A stretch of DNA of 64,000 nucleotides, from the NCBI GenBank assembly GCA_018240525.1, contig JAFEFN010000003.1:496001-560000 (forward strand). Reading direction: 5' to 3'. This stretch comes from Pseudomonadota bacterium (GTDB lineage: Bacteria; Pseudomonadota; Gammaproteobacteria; Steroidobacterales; Steroidobacteraceae). A program made the translations under genes and the position numbers. The notes below the pieces were generated by a model that was given only the letters and a program-made list of their open reading frames with translations, made no database searches and was not told the origin of the DNA. Shown here piece after piece: positions 41,988-50,678 of the stretch; positions within the stretch are counted from its first letter, which is position 1, and every line of letters starts with the position of its first letter.

Positions 41988-43998
41988 GCGAAACCGGGAG
42001 CGCGGTCATCTGCGGCTGCGTCGTGAGCGGGTCGATGCCGCGCCTGGCGGAAGTCAGGTGCGCCACGTTTGCCTCGTGCCAGCCCTGCGACATCGACACC
42101 ACCCCAGGCCGCAAGCGGTCATCGAGGTGCAGCTGCACGCAAACCCTGCCGAAGCTGCTTGCCACGACCGCACGGTCACCCTCCTGCAAGCCCTCGCGGG
42201 CTGCGTCCTGCGGATGGATGCGCAGCCGAGGCAGGTCCCTCGACACCTCCGGGGATACGTAGTCGGTGGAGTTGGTTCGGCTCAGCTGTCGCCCGTTGAC
42301 CAGCAGCAACGCGGGGTGGCTCCCGCTGCCTGCCGGCTGCGCCTGCGAGCGCCCCAGGCTTGCGAGCCGATCGGCCATGCCAGGTGGCAGTAGGCGCCAG
42401 CGGCCCTGCGGCAAGCCCCTTTCCCGTAACCAGCCGTACAGGCGCGGCGGGGTCAGCCCCGTGCTGCCGGCGGCGATGAGTGCATCGCCCCCGTCGCGAC
42501 TGTGGGCGGTCAGGTAGCGGATGACCTCATCATCGCTGTCGGTCCCGGCTGGCAGTCCCTCCAGGACATCGACATCCAGGCGGCGGCCCAGCTCCCGCAG
42601 CATCCACCACATCGGGCGCCGCTCGGCCACGCGCGGCACCACGGCTGCGGCATAGCTGGTGCTGACCTCGGCCACGAAGTCGGCACGCTCCATTTGGCCA
42701 GTCGAGGGCAGTACGTGCGAGGCGATCGCGGTCAAGGGCGTTGCGACCACGTCGATGGACACCAGCACGTCGAGGGAGCGCAACGCGGCCTCGGTACGCT
42801 GTGGCTCGGGGAACGCAGTGAGTGGACTGGAACCGCAGACCAGCAACGCCCGCAGGTTCCGCGCCTCGATCTCATCGACGATGGCAATTGCCGGCCGCTG
42901 CCCGAATACGCTCGGCAGTTCGGGGCGCGACTTGGGTCCAGGTCCGAGCAGACCCTCCGGCGGAGAGTGCGCCCACTGCGGCTGCCGCTCCATCGGGTAA
43001 GTCCATCCGGGGTTGAACCACATCCCGCCACGCCGGTCGAGCGAACCGGTGACGATCAGTAGCACCCAGCGCAGCCACTCCGTCAGGAGGGCATGCTCAC
43101 CGAAGGTAATGCCGGTGCCGGCGACCACGGCGCATCTGCCGGCAACGCGGATGGCGCTCAGCAGTTCCAGCAGCACCGCCGCGTCGAGACCGGTGGCGTC
43201 GCGGGCGCGGTGCAGAGTGAATGGCTGCACCGACTGTTGCAACCGTGTGCGATCGGCCGCAAGGGTCATATGCGCGTAGTCCTCGTGGTCGGCACCCTCT
43301 TCGAGGAGTTCACGGATCAGCCAGGCGAGCAGGATCGCGTCAGAACCGGGGCGGATGGGGAGGTGCCGGTCGGCCAGAGCGGCCGTCTGCGTACGGCGCG
43401 GGTCGATTACCCAGAGCTTGCCGCCCCGCCTGCGGAAGGCGCGGATGCGCCGCTGCGGGTCGGGCAACATGGTCAGATAGCCGTTGGACACAGCGGGGTT
43501 GGAGCCGAGGTAGATCGCCAGCCGGTTGTCCTCGTCCTCCGGGATCCAGACCGGCCAGAGGAACCAGGTACCGCAGACCAGGTCTGCGGCACGCAGCGCC
43601 GGCGCCACATCGACGGTTGCGGCGGTATGGAACTGCTCCGAACCCAGCTTGCGGATGAAGCGCTCGATCACCGGCAGCCCGATGGTGTCGGATACCGCAC
43701 CGGTGCCCTGGTAAACGCCGACGCTGTCGGGGCCGTACTGCGTGATCAGCGCGCGCAGCTTGCCGGCCAGGTCATCCAGGCATGCACCCCAGCCGACGGG
43801 CCGGCCGTGCAGCGTGGGGTAATCCAAGCGGTCGGCACGGTGGTGGAAGTAGCCGAGCGAATGACCCTTGGGACAGATGTAACCGTGCGTGCGCGGGTTT
43901 TCCTTGTCACCCTTCACATCCACGACGCGCGCGCCGTCTACGGCCACGACGATGGCACAGCCGGCGCTGCAGCAGCGACACACGGTCCTGACTTTCAT
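41971..43998 (-). CDS. molybdopterin-dependent oxidoreductase, cytoplasmic single-subunit type
   Basis: 675 residues. The N-terminal 4Fe-4S site is CRCCSAGC followed by CPKG, as in the DMSO-reductase/formate-dehydrogenase superfamily. Cofactor-binding blocks are LGSNPAVSN, VIDPRRTQTAALADRHLPIRPGSDAILL and, near the C-terminus, LVNGRQLSRTNSTDYVSPEVS and the usual small barrel (LRIHPQDAAREGLQEGDRAVVAS). There is no Tat signal and no iron-sulfur or membrane partner gene next to it, so it works alone in the cytoplasm or with distant partners. I could not assign the molybdenum ligand with confidence. It is the last gene of a minus-strand run beginning near 49.3 kb. Confidence 0.88.
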   Translation of the reverse strand: MKVRTVCRCCSAGCAIVVAVDGARVVDVKGDKENPRTHGYICPKGHSLGYFHHRADRLDYPTLHGRPVGWGACLDDLAGKLRALITQYGPDSVGVYQGTGAVSDTIGLPVIERFIRKLGSEQFHTAATVDVAPALRAADLVCGTWFLWPVWIPEDEDNRLAIYLGSNPAVSNGYLTMLPDPQRRIRAFRRRGGKLWVIDPRRTQTAALADRHLPIRPGSDAILLAWLIRELLEEGADHEDYAHMTLAADRTRLQQSVQPFTLHRARDATGLDAAVLLELLSAIRVAGRCAVVAGTGITFGEHALLTEWLRWVLLIVTGSLDRRGGMWFNPGWTYPMERQPQWAHSPPEGLLGPGPKSRPELPSVFGQRPAIAIVDEIEARNLRALLVCGSSPLTAFPEPQRTEAALRSLDVLVSIDVVATPLTAIASHVLPSTGQMERADFVAEVSTSYAAAVVPRVAERRPMWWMLRELGRRLDVDVLEGLPAGTDSDDEVIRYLTAHSRDGGDALIAAGSTGLTPPRLYGWLRERGLPQGRWRLLPPGMADRLASLGRSQAQPAGSGSHPALLLVNGRQLSRTNSTDYVSPEVSRDLPRLRIHPQDAAREGLQEGDRAVVASSFGRVCVQLHLDDRLRPGVVSMSQGWHEANVAHLTSARRGIDPLTTQPQMTALPVSLTRVA

Positions 43999-44100
43999 CG
44001 CGCGGGCACGAGCCTCATGTCGCGGTCCTGCCCTGTTATCGCAGGGCATCCCCTCGATGGCAATAATGCGTACGGGTGAAGCGGCGCCGTCAGCACAGAC

Positions 44101-46140
44101 TCAGCGGGCACCCCCGGTCGCCGGCCGGCCCGTGGCCCGCGATCGCACCGTAGCCTCGGCCAGATAGTCCTCGTCCGAGCCTGCATGCGCGCGCCGCTCC
44201 ATCACGTGCGTCTCGACGTGCGCGTCCGTGGCGCCCGCGCGCCGTGCCGCGGCCAACGCGAGTTCGCGCGAAACGCGCTTGGCATCCTCGATGGCAGCCT
44301 CGGGGTCGGGGTAATCCCGGTTGCCGGCCGGATCGTGGACGCGGAAGACCTTGAAGGTGGGCTGGTTCACCAGGACCTCGCAGACCTCGGAGACAACGCC
44401 GGCGACAGCGCCGACGGCGTTGCACACGGCGGCATGCTCGGGCACGAACAGCTGCGCTCCGAGCCTGCGGGCGACCTCTGGGAAATACGTACCCGCCGGC
44501 GCGCCGATCGCGACCAGCGGCGTGGCAAGGCGCATCTGGCCATCGACCACGTTCGAGAACTTCGCGCCCGCAACCGTCTGCTCGAGCAACGCACCCAGCG
44601 GCCCCCAGCGTCCGCCCTGCGGCTCCAGGCCCGGATCCTGCGCCAGCGCGCACTCGAGGACCACCCGACCCGCCTTGCGCAGCACGAACTCGTAGGTGCG
44701 CGCGCAGATCTGTTCTGGGGTGTCCTTGTCCCGACGCGCGCGGGCATTGCGTTCTTCGGTCGCCAAGATTGCCGCCCCCAGATGGGCCGCCTCGCGGCAC
44801 CAGCCTTGTTGCCGGCCCAGTACGTGCATGGCATCGCTTGGCGTGAAGCCACAGATCGTGGCCAGGCCCCGGTCGACCAGCCGGCGCAGCGCCTCGATCG
44901 CCGGTCCGGTCCGTGCGGCCACGGACACCCTGCTGGGCGTGGGACCGAGCGACTCCCAGATACGCCGCTCCACGCGGTCGAGCGTACCCCCGGGATCGCG
45001 GCCGGGGTGGCGGTAGGCGAACTGCGTTGCGTGCGGCGGCGGATATTCCTCCGCCGCGAGCAATTTCAGCTCGTCCAGCACTTGCGGGAACTGGGTAGCC
45101 AGCAGGCTGAGCGGCATCGTCTTGCGCGGCCCCACCGTGAGGTTGCGCTCGCGGTCCAGCCCGACCTCGCTGTCTCCGCCAAGTCCGCAGGTATGCACGT
45201 CGATCGCCTCGATCATCGTACGCCAGCCGCCAATCACGGCGCCCTCGGCACGCACGATGGGACGGCCGGCCAGCACGATGGCGACGTCGGTCGTGGTGCC
45301 ACCCATGTCCGCGACGACGAAGTCCTGCAGCCCCTGCAGGAAGCCGGCGCCGACCACGCTCGCCGCCGGGCCGGACAGCACGGTCTCCACCGGATACTCC
45401 AGCGCCACCTCGGCGCGCATCAGCGTCCCGTCGCCCTTGACGATCATGACCGGCGCGGCGATCGCTTCGCGCTCGAGCACGCGGCGCAGCGCCGCCAGCA
45501 GGTGAGCGATCTGAGGCGTGAGACGCGCGTTCAGTGCCGCGGTAAGCGCGCGCTTGGGCGCGTCCAGCTGCGAGCTCAACTCGTGGCTGCAAGTGACCGG
45601 CTTAGGGCAGATTGCGCGGATGCGCTCGCGAGCGCGTCGCTCATGCGAGGGGTTGCGCACGGAGAACATGGAGGCTACTGCAAACGCCTCCACCTGCGCG
45701 CCATGCTCGCGAACCGCGGCATCGATCGCGGCCTCATCGAGGGGCGCATGCTCTTCGCCGGTACCCTCATGGCCACCGGCTACGCGCACGATCACCCCAC
45801 CCCCGCCGCGGCGCAGATTCGAGCGCTCCACCATTCTTTCGTCGAAACCGATCAGTATCGTGCAGATGGAGCTGAATCGGTTCTCCACCACGGCGTTGGT
45901 GGCGAGGGTCGTGGAGACGGACACCAGGGTGATGCGCTCACGTTGCGTGCCGGCGGGGAGCTTGGCCAGCACCGCCCGGATCGCCCCATCCAGGCCTATC
46001 GAGAGGTCCCAGGGCGTCGTCAGGGACTTGGCGCTCGCGACCACGCGGCGCCGCCCGTCCAGGGCCACCGCGTCGGTGAAGGTGCCGCCGGTATCCACCC
46101 CGATGCTGAATTCCTCAACGAGCGCCGACATCTCGCTCAT
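44101..46140 (-). CDS. hydantoinase/oxoprolinase family protein (HyuA-type, stand-alone)
   Basis: 679 residues of the HyuA / 5-oxoprolinase A / acetone-carboxylase-beta family. The ASKHA-type nucleotide site is visible as IGVDTGGTFTDAV at residues 13-25 and VADMGGTTTDVAIV near 270; VSTTLATNAVVE, IVKGDGTLMRAE and SGPAASVVGA are further family blocks. These ATP-dependent enzymes open cyclic amides or carboxylate ketones, normally with a B subunit. No hyuB gene exists in this window. It lies between the exporter and the molybdoenzyme genes on the same strand. Confidence 0.9.
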   Translation of the reverse strand: MSEMSALVEEFSIGVDTGGTFTDAVALDGRRRVVASAKSLTTPWDLSIGLDGAIRAVLAKLPAGTQRERITLVSVSTTLATNAVVENRFSSICTILIGFDERMVERSNLRRGGGGVIVRVAGGHEGTGEEHAPLDEAAIDAAVREHGAQVEAFAVASMFSVRNPSHERRARERIRAICPKPVTCSHELSSQLDAPKRALTAALNARLTPQIAHLLAALRRVLEREAIAAPVMIVKGDGTLMRAEVALEYPVETVLSGPAASVVGAGFLQGLQDFVVADMGGTTTDVAIVLAGRPIVRAEGAVIGGWRTMIEAIDVHTCGLGGDSEVGLDRERNLTVGPRKTMPLSLLATQFPQVLDELKLLAAEEYPPPHATQFAYRHPGRDPGGTLDRVERRIWESLGPTPSRVSVAARTGPAIEALRRLVDRGLATICGFTPSDAMHVLGRQQGWCREAAHLGAAILATEERNARARRDKDTPEQICARTYEFVLRKAGRVVLECALAQDPGLEPQGGRWGPLGALLEQTVAGAKFSNVVDGQMRLATPLVAIGAPAGTYFPEVARRLGAQLFVPEHAAVCNAVGAVAGVVSEVCEVLVNQPTFKVFRVHDPAGNRDYPDPEAAIEDAKRVSRELALAAARRAGATDAHVETHVMERRAHAGSDEDYLAEATVRSRATGRPATGGAR

Positions 46141-46277
46141 CGCCGCCCGCCAGGAAGGCTGCTGGACCGGCCATCACCAAGAATCATGAACACCCCGTAG
46201 CTGGTCGCGGAAGCAACCCCAAGACCCACATATTAATCCCAAGTCCGCCCGTGGATTTGCCGCGGCAGCACGGCCCT

Positions 46278-47846
46278 CTATTCCAGCGCCGCCACCTCAT
46301 CGGCGACCGCGACGACCTCCTTCTTCTTAGGTGGCTTGATCAGGATCAGCGCCGGAATCACCATGATCGTGAGGATCAGCAGCAGCCGGAAGTCGTCCAG
46401 GTAGGCGATCATCGCGGCCTGGCGCGTCACCTCCTCGTTGAGCGCCGCGATGCCCGGAAGGCTCTGCAACCCGTAGGCGGTCCCGGCCGGGCTCCAGAAC
46501 AGGTCCGGGTGCGCGCGGCTCAAGTTCTCGACCAGGCCGGCATGCACGATCTGTGTGTTGCGGACCAATAGAGCCTGCGTGGCCGCGATGCCGATGGCGC
46601 TGCCGATGTTGCGCATGAGGCTGAAGGTCGCCGTGCCGTCGGCGCGCAGCTCCGGCGACAGCGTGGCGAACGCCGCAGCCGTCAGCGGCACGAACACGAT
46701 GCCGAGCCCGAATCCCTGCAGCAGGCCAGGCCAGATGATGGAGCTCTGCGTCATCGTCAGGTCGTAGTGGACGGTCTGCCAGCAGGAGATCGCCGTGATC
46801 CCAAATCCGACCCCGAGCAGGATGCGTATGTCGACCTTGCCCGTCAGTCGCCCGACGATCAGCATGGCGATCATGGTGCCGATGCCGCTGGGCGCCATCA
46901 CCAGGCCGGCAAGGGTCGCCGGATAGCCAAACAGATTCTGCAGCATGGTCGCCAGCAAGGCCCGCGTAGCGAACAGCACCATGCCAATGACGAAGATCAT
47001 GACGATGCCGGAGACGTAGTTCGGATTGTGCAGCAGGCGTCGGTCGAAGAATGACTTGCCCGCGGGGGTGAGCATCGTGTGCAGCAGGAAGTAGCTGAAG
47101 CTGACTGCGAACGCCACGGCCTCGAGCCAGGTCTCCTTCGAGGAGAACCAGTCGTTCTGCTCGCCACGGTCGAGGAAGAGCTGCAACGCGGCGATGGCGA
47201 TGGCTAGCGTGGTGAAGCCGAAGACATCGAAGAGCACGCGCCGGGCACCGGGGCGCGCCTTGATGTAACGGCCAATGCCGTAGAAGGCGACGGCGCCGAT
47301 GGGCACGTTGATGAAAAATACCCAACGCCAGTCGAAGTTCTCGGTGAGGTAGCCACCGAGTGCCGGTCCCATGATCGGCCCGATCATGACGCCAACGCCC
47401 CAGACAGCCATCGCGGAACCGTGCTTGCCCGGCGGGTAAATGTCGAGCATTACCGCCTGCGACAGTGGCACGAGGGCCGCCCCGAAGAAACCCTGCAGCA
47501 GGCGAGCCACGACGATCTGGGCCAGCGATTCGGATATGCCGCACAGGACGGAGGCGATGGTGAACCCCGCGATGGAAACGAGCAGCACCTGTTTCAGGCC
47601 GAAGCGGTCCGTGAGCCACCCGGCCAGGGGCGTGGCGATTCCAGCGGCGACGATGTAGGAGGTCAGCACCCAGGTGATCTGGTCGAGCGATGCCGACAGA
47701 CTTCCCTGCATGTGCGGGAGGGCTACGTTGGCGATGGTACCGTCGATGGCCTGGATGATGGTCGCGAGCATCACCGAGATGGTGATCATGCCCCTGTGGG
47801 CGGGCTCCCCGTGCGTGGTGCTGCCGTCGGCGGCTGCGGCGCTCAT
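46278..47846 (-). CDS. DHA2-family MFS drug/metabolite exporter (EmrB/QacA type, 14 TM)
   Basis: 522 residues with 14 likely membrane segments. Motifs of the DHA2 family are present: AIDGTIANVALPHMQGSL in TM1, GWLTDRFGLKQV between TM2 and TM3, ARLLQGFFGAALVPLSQAV in TM4 and GPIMGPALGGYLTENFDWRWVFFINVPIG in TM5. It uses the proton gradient to move hydrophobic compounds out through the inner membrane. No EmrA-type adaptor is adjacent, so it may act alone. It starts 21 bases after the FGD-like gene. Confidence 0.92.
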   Translation of the reverse strand: MSAAAADGSTTHGEPAHRGMITISVMLATIIQAIDGTIANVALPHMQGSLSASLDQITWVLTSYIVAAGIATPLAGWLTDRFGLKQVLLVSIAGFTIASVLCGISESLAQIVVARLLQGFFGAALVPLSQAVMLDIYPPGKHGSAMAVWGVGVMIGPIMGPALGGYLTENFDWRWVFFINVPIGAVAFYGIGRYIKARPGARRVLFDVFGFTTLAIAIAALQLFLDRGEQNDWFSSKETWLEAVAFAVSFSYFLLHTMLTPAGKSFFDRRLLHNPNYVSGIVMIFVIGMVLFATRALLATMLQNLFGYPATLAGLVMAPSGIGTMIAMLIVGRLTGKVDIRILLGVGFGITAISCWQTVHYDLTMTQSSIIWPGLLQGFGLGIVFVPLTAAAFATLSPELRADGTATFSLMRNIGSAIGIAATQALLVRNTQIVHAGLVENLSRAHPDLFWSPAGTAYGLQSLPGIAALNEEVTRQAAMIAYLDDFRLLLILTIMVIPALILIKPPKKKEVVAVADEVAALE

Positions 47847-47867
47847 TGCTGACCCGGACCTGCTTCC

Positions 47868-48875
47868 TCAGCCGCAGCGCTTGCGCAGCAGCGGCAGCAC
47901 GCGCTCCCCGAACAGGCGGAGGAAGCGCGCCTGGTCGTCGCCCGGCCCGTGGAACACGAGATGGTTGAAGCCAAGGTCGACGTACCGCGCGATCCTCTCG
48001 ACCATCTCCGCAGGGTCGGTGCTGACGATCCAGCGCGAGGCGGTGCGTTCGACCGAAAGCGCGTCGGCCCGGCGCTCCATCTCGATCGGATCCTCGACGT
48101 CGGTCTTTTCCTGCGGCGTCAGTGCCAACGCGGCCCAGTGTCGCGTGTCTTCGAGCGCGCGCCCGCGGTCGGTATCGAATGACACTTTCATCTCGATCAA
48201 CCGGTCATAGTTGGCCGAGGTTGCGCGCCCCGACGCCTCGAGCCCTGCCGCCAGGTTCGGCAACAGTGTCTCGGTATACAACTCCCATTTCTTCCCCGAG
48301 GTGCAGATGAAGCCATCGCCCTCAAGTCCTGCCAGCTTGGCCATGAACGGTCCCGCGCCAGCAATGTACAGGGGCACCGGCGTGGCCGGACGGTCGTAGA
48401 CGGTGGCGAGCCTGGTCTTGTAGTACTGGCCGTCAAAGCTCACGCGCTCCTGGGTCCAAAGTGCGCGAATGAGTCTGATGGCCTCGCGAAAGCGCGCCGT
48501 GCGCTCCTTCTGCTCGGGCCATTCGACGCCGGAGGCCGGCACCTCGTTCAGAGACTCGCCCGTGCCGAGCCCGAGGACGACCCGTCCGGGGAACAGCACC
48601 CCAAGAGTCCCGAAGGCCTGCGCCACGACTGAAGGGTGGTAGCGGAACGTGGGGGTGAGCACGCTGGTCCCCATGACGATGCGCCGTGTGCGCGCTCCCA
48701 GCGCCCCCAGCCAGGCGAGCGAGAACGGCGCGTGCGCATGGCTGTGCCGCCAGGGCTGGAAATGATCGGAGATCCATACCGAGTCGTAGCCGCACTCCTC
48801 CGCCAGGCACGCATAGTCAAGCAGCTCGGTCGGACCGAACTGTTCGGAGGAAGCCTTGTAGCCGAGCTTGAGCAT
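47868..48875 (-). CDS. F420-dependent glucose-6-phosphate dehydrogenase-like LLM oxidoreductase
   Basis: 335 residues, aligned along its whole length with mycobacterial FGD. The residues known there for F420 and substrate binding are kept with a constant offset of two: Asp37, His38 and Trp42 (SDHFQPW), Glu107 (GTGE), Lys196 (TSGKK), and a Lys and Arg exactly 24 apart (QEKTDVEDPIEMER...ASRW) that hold the sugar phosphate. In mycobacteria FGD makes reduced F420 for other reductases. Its presence in a proteobacterial island suggests F420 chemistry here. It is cytoplasmic and lies between SnoaL and MFS genes with gaps of 17 and 21 bases. Confidence 0.87.
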   Translation of the reverse strand: MLKLGYKASSEQFGPTELLDYACLAEECGYDSVWISDHFQPWRHSHAHAPFSLAWLGALGARTRRIVMGTSVLTPTFRYHPSVVAQAFGTLGVLFPGRVVLGLGTGESLNEVPASGVEWPEQKERTARFREAIRLIRALWTQERVSFDGQYYKTRLATVYDRPATPVPLYIAGAGPFMAKLAGLEGDGFICTSGKKWELYTETLLPNLAAGLEASGRATSANYDRLIEMKVSFDTDRGRALEDTRHWAALALTPQEKTDVEDPIEMERRADALSVERTASRWIVSTDPAEMVERIARYVDLGFNHLVFHGPGDDQARFLRLFGERVLPLLRKRCG

Positions 48876-48892
48876 CCTGGGTCTCGCCTCGG

Positions 48893-49297
48893 CTAGGCGG
48901 GCCGCTCCAGCACCTCGGTCGCGTGCCCCGAGTCCAGGTACTCGCGCGCGGTCTTGATCTTGCCACCCTCGAGCAGGACGAGAAGGTGGTAGACGTTATT
49001 GTAGAGCTTACCCGCACGCGTCCTGCCGTAGGACTCTGCCTCTACCGCTACGCGATCCTCTTCCGCGGTGGTCCCGAGGATCGTGAACCGCAGTCCGGTG
49101 GGAAACATGTCGGCGGAGCCTTCGCACAAGGCGCGGTAACTGGCCTTGGTGTACTCGGACGGATAGGGATAGTCCTTGGCACGTGCCATGAGCTGCCAGG
49201 TCGCATCCTCGGCCACGCGGTCCCAGCACCTGGAATTCCCGCTGGTCAGCTCGGCGAAGAAATCCAGTACGAACCTGCGCGCATCCTCTGCCTTCAC
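48893..49297 (-). CDS. SnoaL/NTF2-fold protein (island copy 2)
   Basis: 134 residues from a GTG with a perfect AGGAGGGG site; an upstream ATG at 49318 would place that site inside the gene. VKAEDARRFVLDFFAELTSGNSRCWDRVAEDATWQLM and the strand pair RVAVEAESYGRT / YNNVYHLLVLLEGGKIKTAREYLD are those of SnoaL-like/limonene-epoxide-hydrolase-like proteins. It is the first gene of the unit SnoaL-FGD-MFS-HyuA-molybdoenzyme. Confidence 0.87.
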   Translation of the reverse strand: MKAEDARRFVLDFFAELTSGNSRCWDRVAEDATWQLMARAKDYPYPSEYTKASYRALCEGSADMFPTGLRFTILGTTAEEDRVAVEAESYGRTRAGKLYNNVYHLLVLLEGGKIKTAREYLDSGHATEVLERPA

Positions 49298-49505
49298 GTC
49301 CCCTCCTATGCCTTGCACGTGGCCCCCGCCCGGTCGGTTCGATCCACATGAGCGCTGCGGCCTGAGTCTGCGCGCCTGCCGCCTGCGGATTGCGCGCGGC
49401 CATGGCCGGCTACGCGGTGCGCGGGTTGGGCAATATACCGCAAGCCCCGGGGACTTCCGGCACCCCGGTGCGCTGCCTAATCCTTCCGGACGAGGGACCG
49501 GGGGC

Positions 49506-50153
49506 TCAGGGTGTCATGGACCCGGGCAGCTGCCAGTGCAGCCACAGGCTCACCATGCGCAGCGCCAGGCAGGCCAGGCCACCCGCCAGAGCACTCAGGG
49601 TGGGCGGCATGCCGAACTTGCGCCCCAGTACCAGCACCGTCGCACCGAACATCGCGGCAGTGGCGTAGACGTCGACCCGCAGGATGCCGGGCACGTGCGT
49701 GAGCATCAGGTCGCGGATAGTGCCCCCGCCCACCGCCGTAATGGTGCCGAGGAGCACCGCACTCATGGGATGAACGCGTGCATCGAGCGCCTTCTCGGTG
49801 CCGGCGACGGCGAACAAGGCAAGCCCACCGGCATCGAGCGCCTGCAGCAACTGCCCGGGTACGTGCATGTACGGCTGCGCAAGAAAGGCGATGGCGCCGG
49901 CGGCGAAGGCGATGCAGGGGTAGCTCCAGCCACGCAGGGCCGACGGCGGCAGCGCTCCCATCAGCACGTCGCGGATCACCCCACCTCCGAGAGCGGTGGC
50001 GAAGGCGAGCACGAGGACCCCAAAGAGATCGAGGTGGGCGGTAAGGGCCAGCAGGGCACCCTGGAACCCGAACACGAAGGTGCCCGCCAGGTCCGCAACC
50101 CGCACCAGGGGATGCACGGTCCAGGTCTGCAAAACCTGCTCGCTCACGGCCAT
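49506..50153 (-). CDS. TRIC-type cation channel (UPF0126 family)
   Basis: 215 residues, seven membrane segments in two repeats, each marked by the glycine-rich kink GGGVIRD and GGGTIRD. This is the prokaryotic trimeric intracellular cation channel family, which conducts monovalent cations in the inner membrane. The ATG at 50153 is preferred to the one at 50174 since the family starts close to the first helix. It diverges from a VOC gene 85 bases away. Confidence 0.9.
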   Translation of the reverse strand: MAVSEQVLQTWTVHPLVRVADLAGTFVFGFQGALLALTAHLDLFGVLVLAFATALGGGVIRDVLMGALPPSALRGWSYPCIAFAAGAIAFLAQPYMHVPGQLLQALDAGGLALFAVAGTEKALDARVHPMSAVLLGTITAVGGGTIRDLMLTHVPGILRVDVYATAAMFGATVLVLGRKFGMPPTLSALAGGLACLALRMVSLWLHWQLPGSMTP

Positions 50154-50238
50154 GGCGATGACGCCCGGCACCACGGTACCGGCGCAGCTGTTATGCTCGG
50201 GCCGGTCCGGGCTCCTTCCAAGCGGTGCTCTTTCACCC

Positions 50239-50667
50239 GTGCTGACTCCCTTTCACGTAGCCCTCCAGGTGCGCGACCTCGCCGAGGCGCGTGACTTCTA
50301 TGGTCGCATGCTCGGCTGCGCCGAAGGCCGCAGTTCGCCGGATTGGGTCGACTTCAACCTGTATGGCCACCAGCTCGTGTGCCATCTGAATCCGAGTCTG
50401 GGACGAACTGGCCGCATAGCAACGCACTTCAATCCCGTCGACGGGCACGGCGTGCCGGTCCCGCACTGCGGAGTCGTGCTCAGGCCCGCCGACTGGGATC
50501 AGCTCGCCGCGAAGCTGCGCCAGGCCGAAGTCGACTGGGTGATCGAGCCCTACACGCGCTTCAAGGGGCAGCCGGGCGAGCAGTCGACGCTCTTCATCCT
50601 CGATCCTTCGGGCAATGCCCTGGAGTTCAAGGCTTTCGCCGACTTCGGCCAGCTGTTCGCGACCTGA
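50239..50667 (+). CDS. VOC family protein (glyoxalase-like)
   Basis: 142 residues from a GTG giving VLTPFHVALQVRDLAEARDFYGRMLGC, the normal family start. Two beta-alpha-beta-beta-beta units are present; possible metal ligands are the first His (FHVAL), CHLNP, and Glu in LEFKAF near the C-terminus (NALEFKAF). Substrate unknown. The longer reading frame back to 49996 runs antisense to the TRIC gene and is rejected. Confidence 0.85.
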   Translation: MLTPFHVALQVRDLAEARDFYGRMLGCAEGRSSPDWVDFNLYGHQLVCHLNPSLGRTGRIATHFNPVDGHGVPVPHCGVVLRPADWDQLAAKLRQAEVDWVIEPYTRFKGQPGEQSTLFILDPSGNALEFKAFADFGQLFAT

Positions 50668-50678
50668 AGGCGGCGCCG

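Noticed and set aside
44185..46200. 671-codon open frame on the plus strand opposite the HyuA-type gene, and a 500-codon frame on the minus strand
   Set aside because: Both are the GC-rich shadows of the real gene: composition is Arg/Ala/Gly/His-rich, with no family motif, while the HyuA frame carries clear nucleotide-binding motifs.
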